Origin: Quillaja saponaria
Taxonomy: Eukaryota > Streptophyta > Magnoliopsida > Fabales > Quillajaceae
Direction of reading: 5' to 3'
Assembly: GCA_029379385.1 (NCBI GenBank)
Contig: CM055613.1
Span: 16,014,001 to 16,078,000 of the forward strand
DNA: 64,000 bases
A program made the translations under genes and the position numbers. Below the pieces are notes generated by a model. That model worked only from the letters and a program-made list of their open reading frames with translations. It made no database searches and was not told the DNA's origin. Below, piece by piece: positions 61,401 through 64,000 of the stretch (position 1 is its first letter; each line of letters starts with the position of its first letter).

Positions 61401-64000
61401 GCATAAATAGAGAATACATGAAGATTTCACTTTTTGCGCTATTCTAATATAAGTTCATTTCATTTTTGGTGTGACAGATATAATAACATAGATAATTTTC
61501 CCATACCATCTCTGGTCAAGTTTTTAAGAAGCTGAGTTGCATTCATTGAACCACCAGCAGTCCCAAGCAATAATTTCAGAATGTCCTGTATCCTGCTAGT
61601 GTTTCCATTTTCCAGATATAAGCTGAGCATGAGGCTAAGAGCCATAGTATCTGGTTGGTCAATGCCTATAAATGTGTTATCCAAGTGCCCACCCCCCTCA
61701 TGTCCACAAAGGGTCCTGTAAATTGTACGAATGAATTTCTTGTCCTTGAAAGATTTATTTGCACCCATCTCCCTTGTCAACCGTTCGGCATCTTTTAACA
61801 TTCCTTCCTTGCAATATACCTTCATAACTGTCTTGTAGAGCTCCACATCAAAATAAATTTGCTCTTTTCTTATGCGGGCAATAAACTCTTTGGCTCTTTC
61901 CATTGAGTCAAGTCCCATATACAGATTGAGCATATCATTACATGAACCAGCATCAGGAAGTCCAGTCTTAGATAGAGCCAAAAACGTGGCTTCAGCAGAA
62001 ACTAGATCTTCTTTCATAACATAACACTGCAACAAGACAATATAAGCAAACCTTGAAAACCATATATTTCTAGACTTCATTAGCTCAATAATTTCTAAGG
62101 ATTTGTCAACATTCCCTGAATTGAGATGTACTTGAGCCATTGCTAAATATGTTTTCTCATCAGTTAGTAAGCCCAGCTGCTCAGTTTCTTGAAAAGTCTT
62201 CTGAGCATCCTCAAATAAACCGAGTTTTCCGTAAATTCTTATGAGCAAACCATATATAACTTCATCAGCTGCAATTTTTTTGCTTTCCATTTCTGAAAAG
62301 AGGGAAAGAGCTTTAGAATAATCCTCATATTTGTAATACAAAGACAGAAGTGAAGCACATGTGTAATTGCTTGGAACTATTTCCTGAGATCTCATGTCTT
62401 CATATAGTCTTAGTGCTTCATCCTTGTTACCATTTTTGGCACTTGAACTAATAAGCAAGCTATAAGTTACCTCCTCGGGAACAAACCCACTATTCTTCAT
62501 CTCATTGAAAGTCTTGAAAGCATCTTCATGCAGACCTTCTTTGACAAGCGAGCTGATAACTACAGTATAAGTAAAATTATTAGGTACCACCCCTTTTCCC
62601 ATCATCTCCATCCACATCTCTATGACCTCTCTATGGAGTGATTTTTTTTGCAAAGAGGACAGCATAAAGTTGAAGACTGCAACAGAGAGTATAATACCCC
62701 TTTCTTTTACAGCGGAATAAAATGACAACATAGCCTTATGGCGTCCCCATCTCGCATATGAACAAAGCATGGTGCCACAAGCAACTTCATCTGGTTCACA
62801 TTCTACCTCAAGCATCTCCAAGAAGATCTCTTCAGCCAGATTGAGCTTTCCAACTTGACCATATACTCGCAAAACTATTGTGTAGGCGATGACACTTGGG
62901 CGATAGCTTAGCTGTTCAAGCACAAGACTATCACTACACAGTATTAATCTCTATAGTTTGGAGAATGATCTAATTTGAAGAATTTCAGGCAATTAACTGA
63001 GGAATCAGTTTTTGAATCTGTCACACTCACAGCCATTATACACCAAACAATAAATATAACTGCAAGTTATAAAATTTATAAACCTTCAACACTGGTGACA
63101 AAAGAGAAAGAAAAGGAATTCACACCCTACTAAACTTGAATCTATCTAATTTCCATGAAAAATTTAAAAAAGTATAAAGGAAACAGTTTTTTTTTACATA
63201 ATAACAAATTAGATATAATTCTGACTGTTTGGAAAAAGAGAAAAGAAAATAACGCATGAGGAATACCTTATTTAATTTAAAAACAACACTATAAAAATTG
63301 CGATCAGTACCATAAGACTAACCATATGAGTATAAACATGAATGTGGAGTGCAAATTATTGCATCATTAGATTATACGGGGAAAAATGGAAAACAAAAAA
63401 ACAGTTTGATACAAGTATTCAAATTTGGCAAATCAACTAGCATTGCACACGGTTAACAAACTACAGTTCAAGAGTTCAATATTAGGAGAGAACAAGAAAA
63501 GATATACAATTCAAAAATTCAGCTAAACACATGTCTAAGAGATAAATGCTTCATCTAGAATAAATAGAACATTTGCAAATTAACTTCATCTGAGATATAT
63601 TAGCAAATGGAGTGCATATTCTCAGTATAATAATCACCATGAAAAGTGGTTGGAAGCTCCCCAATGAAAAACTAAAAAATTTAAGAAATGTTTAACATAT
63701 CTAATTAAAACAGTCTTAACAAACAAAATTTAATAACAGAGAGTGCTTCTAAAATTTGCACCCAAGAAAGAGGTGGAAGAAAATATGAAACTACTCTCAA
63801 TTACGACTTATTTAAACCACCCTCTCTCCTAACCCCTCCCACCCAATAAAAAAAAAAAAAAAAACCAACCTGCAATTTCATCCAAGCAAAGAAATCCCTT
63901 ACTTGCCTCCAGCCCTTTTGCTCCTTTAGGACCACGCACATCTCCCTAAAGGTGAGCTTACCCACAAACGAACCCATCACCATTCTCATATCATACCCTC
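58436..64000 (-). CDS. EMB976: EMB976-type chloroplast PPR protein (At5g27270), 3' 927 codons; 5' end outside window
   Basis: Exons in coding order: 64000(partial)-63870, 62911-61507, 61348-61037, 60473-60369, 60285-60198, 60102-59981, 59440-59376, 58993-58436. All GT-AG, phases agree, one open frame to TAA at 58436. The frame stays open through the window edge, so the real start and transit peptide lie beyond 64000; the first Met inside (63989) is internal. A long array of P-class PPR units runs almost the whole length, for example CEPDEVACGTMLCSYARWG, VVPNNFTYTVVISSLVKEG and YIPDSFTYLSLIRAYTES. FVGKLTFREMCVVLKEQKGW and WMKLQLSYRPSVIAYTIVL match my memory of Arabidopsis EMB976 (about 1038 aa), whose loss is embryo-lethal. 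It should bind a plastid RNA; the target is not known from sequence. No DYW domain. Not fused or truncated within the window. Confidence 0.92.

Noticed and set aside
63987..63989. Start codon of EMB976 at 63989
   Set aside because: The frame remains open to the window edge, and the family has a long N-terminal part with a transit peptide before this point.

Overview
This is a stretch of a flowering-plant nuclear genome, most likely a eudicot. The base composition is AT-rich, the genes are split by GT-AG introns, there are many poly(A/T), (TA)n and (TC)n tracts, and relics of several plant transposon classes fill the gaps. The recognisable genes are plant housekeeping genes: a COPII coat subunit, a TPR-type immunophilin and two P-class PPR proteins. 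I see no tRNA, rRNA, CRISPR array or bacterial-type operon. I cannot name the species. All gene models below were assembled by hand from splice signals, reading-frame phase and family knowledge.

Layout, left to right. 1-14.5 kb holds a small family of unrecognised genes. Gene A (2291-4825, +, 3 exons, 408 aa) is complete. Gene B (8928-10869, +, 3 exons, 183 aa) shares the C-terminal module but has lost most of the middle exon. A third copy is only a duplicated promoter plus first exon (about 11195-12446), with its intron interrupted by about 1.9 kb of foreign sequence. 14905-16805 (+) is a two-exon chloroplast PPR gene of the Arabidopsis At4g14190 type. A Ty1/copia gag relic and a purine-rich minisatellite follow. 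18708-32045 (-) is a 12-exon SEC23 gene (779 aa). Its introns contain an LTR fragment with a tRNA-Met primer site, several tandem duplications, a fold-back, and a well-bounded hAT-type DNA transposon with an exact 8-bp target duplication.

32-47 kb is gene-free and transposon-rich. It holds a candidate TIR element, a candidate non-autonomous LTR element, 500-bp and 179-bp tandem duplications, and a full-length but inactivated Ty3/gypsy chromovirus-type retrotransposon (40846-46395) with an exact 5-bp target duplication. 47981-51818 (+) is a 13-exon ROF1/FKBP62-type gene (575 aa) whose upstream region has a heat-shock-element-like motif, a G-box and a TATA box. 52-58 kb is intergenic and includes a degraded L1-type LINE on the minus strand. 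58436-64000 (-) is the 3' 927 codons of the EMB976 (At5g27270) PPR gene; its 5' end lies outside the window.

The named genes do not form a pathway together. SEC23 acts in ER export, FKBP62 in the cytosol and nucleus with HSP90, and both PPR proteins probably in plastids. I found no convincing undescribed multi-gene system. The most novel material is the A/B gene family with its decaying duplicates, and the hAT element with internal 185-bp repeats inside SEC23.
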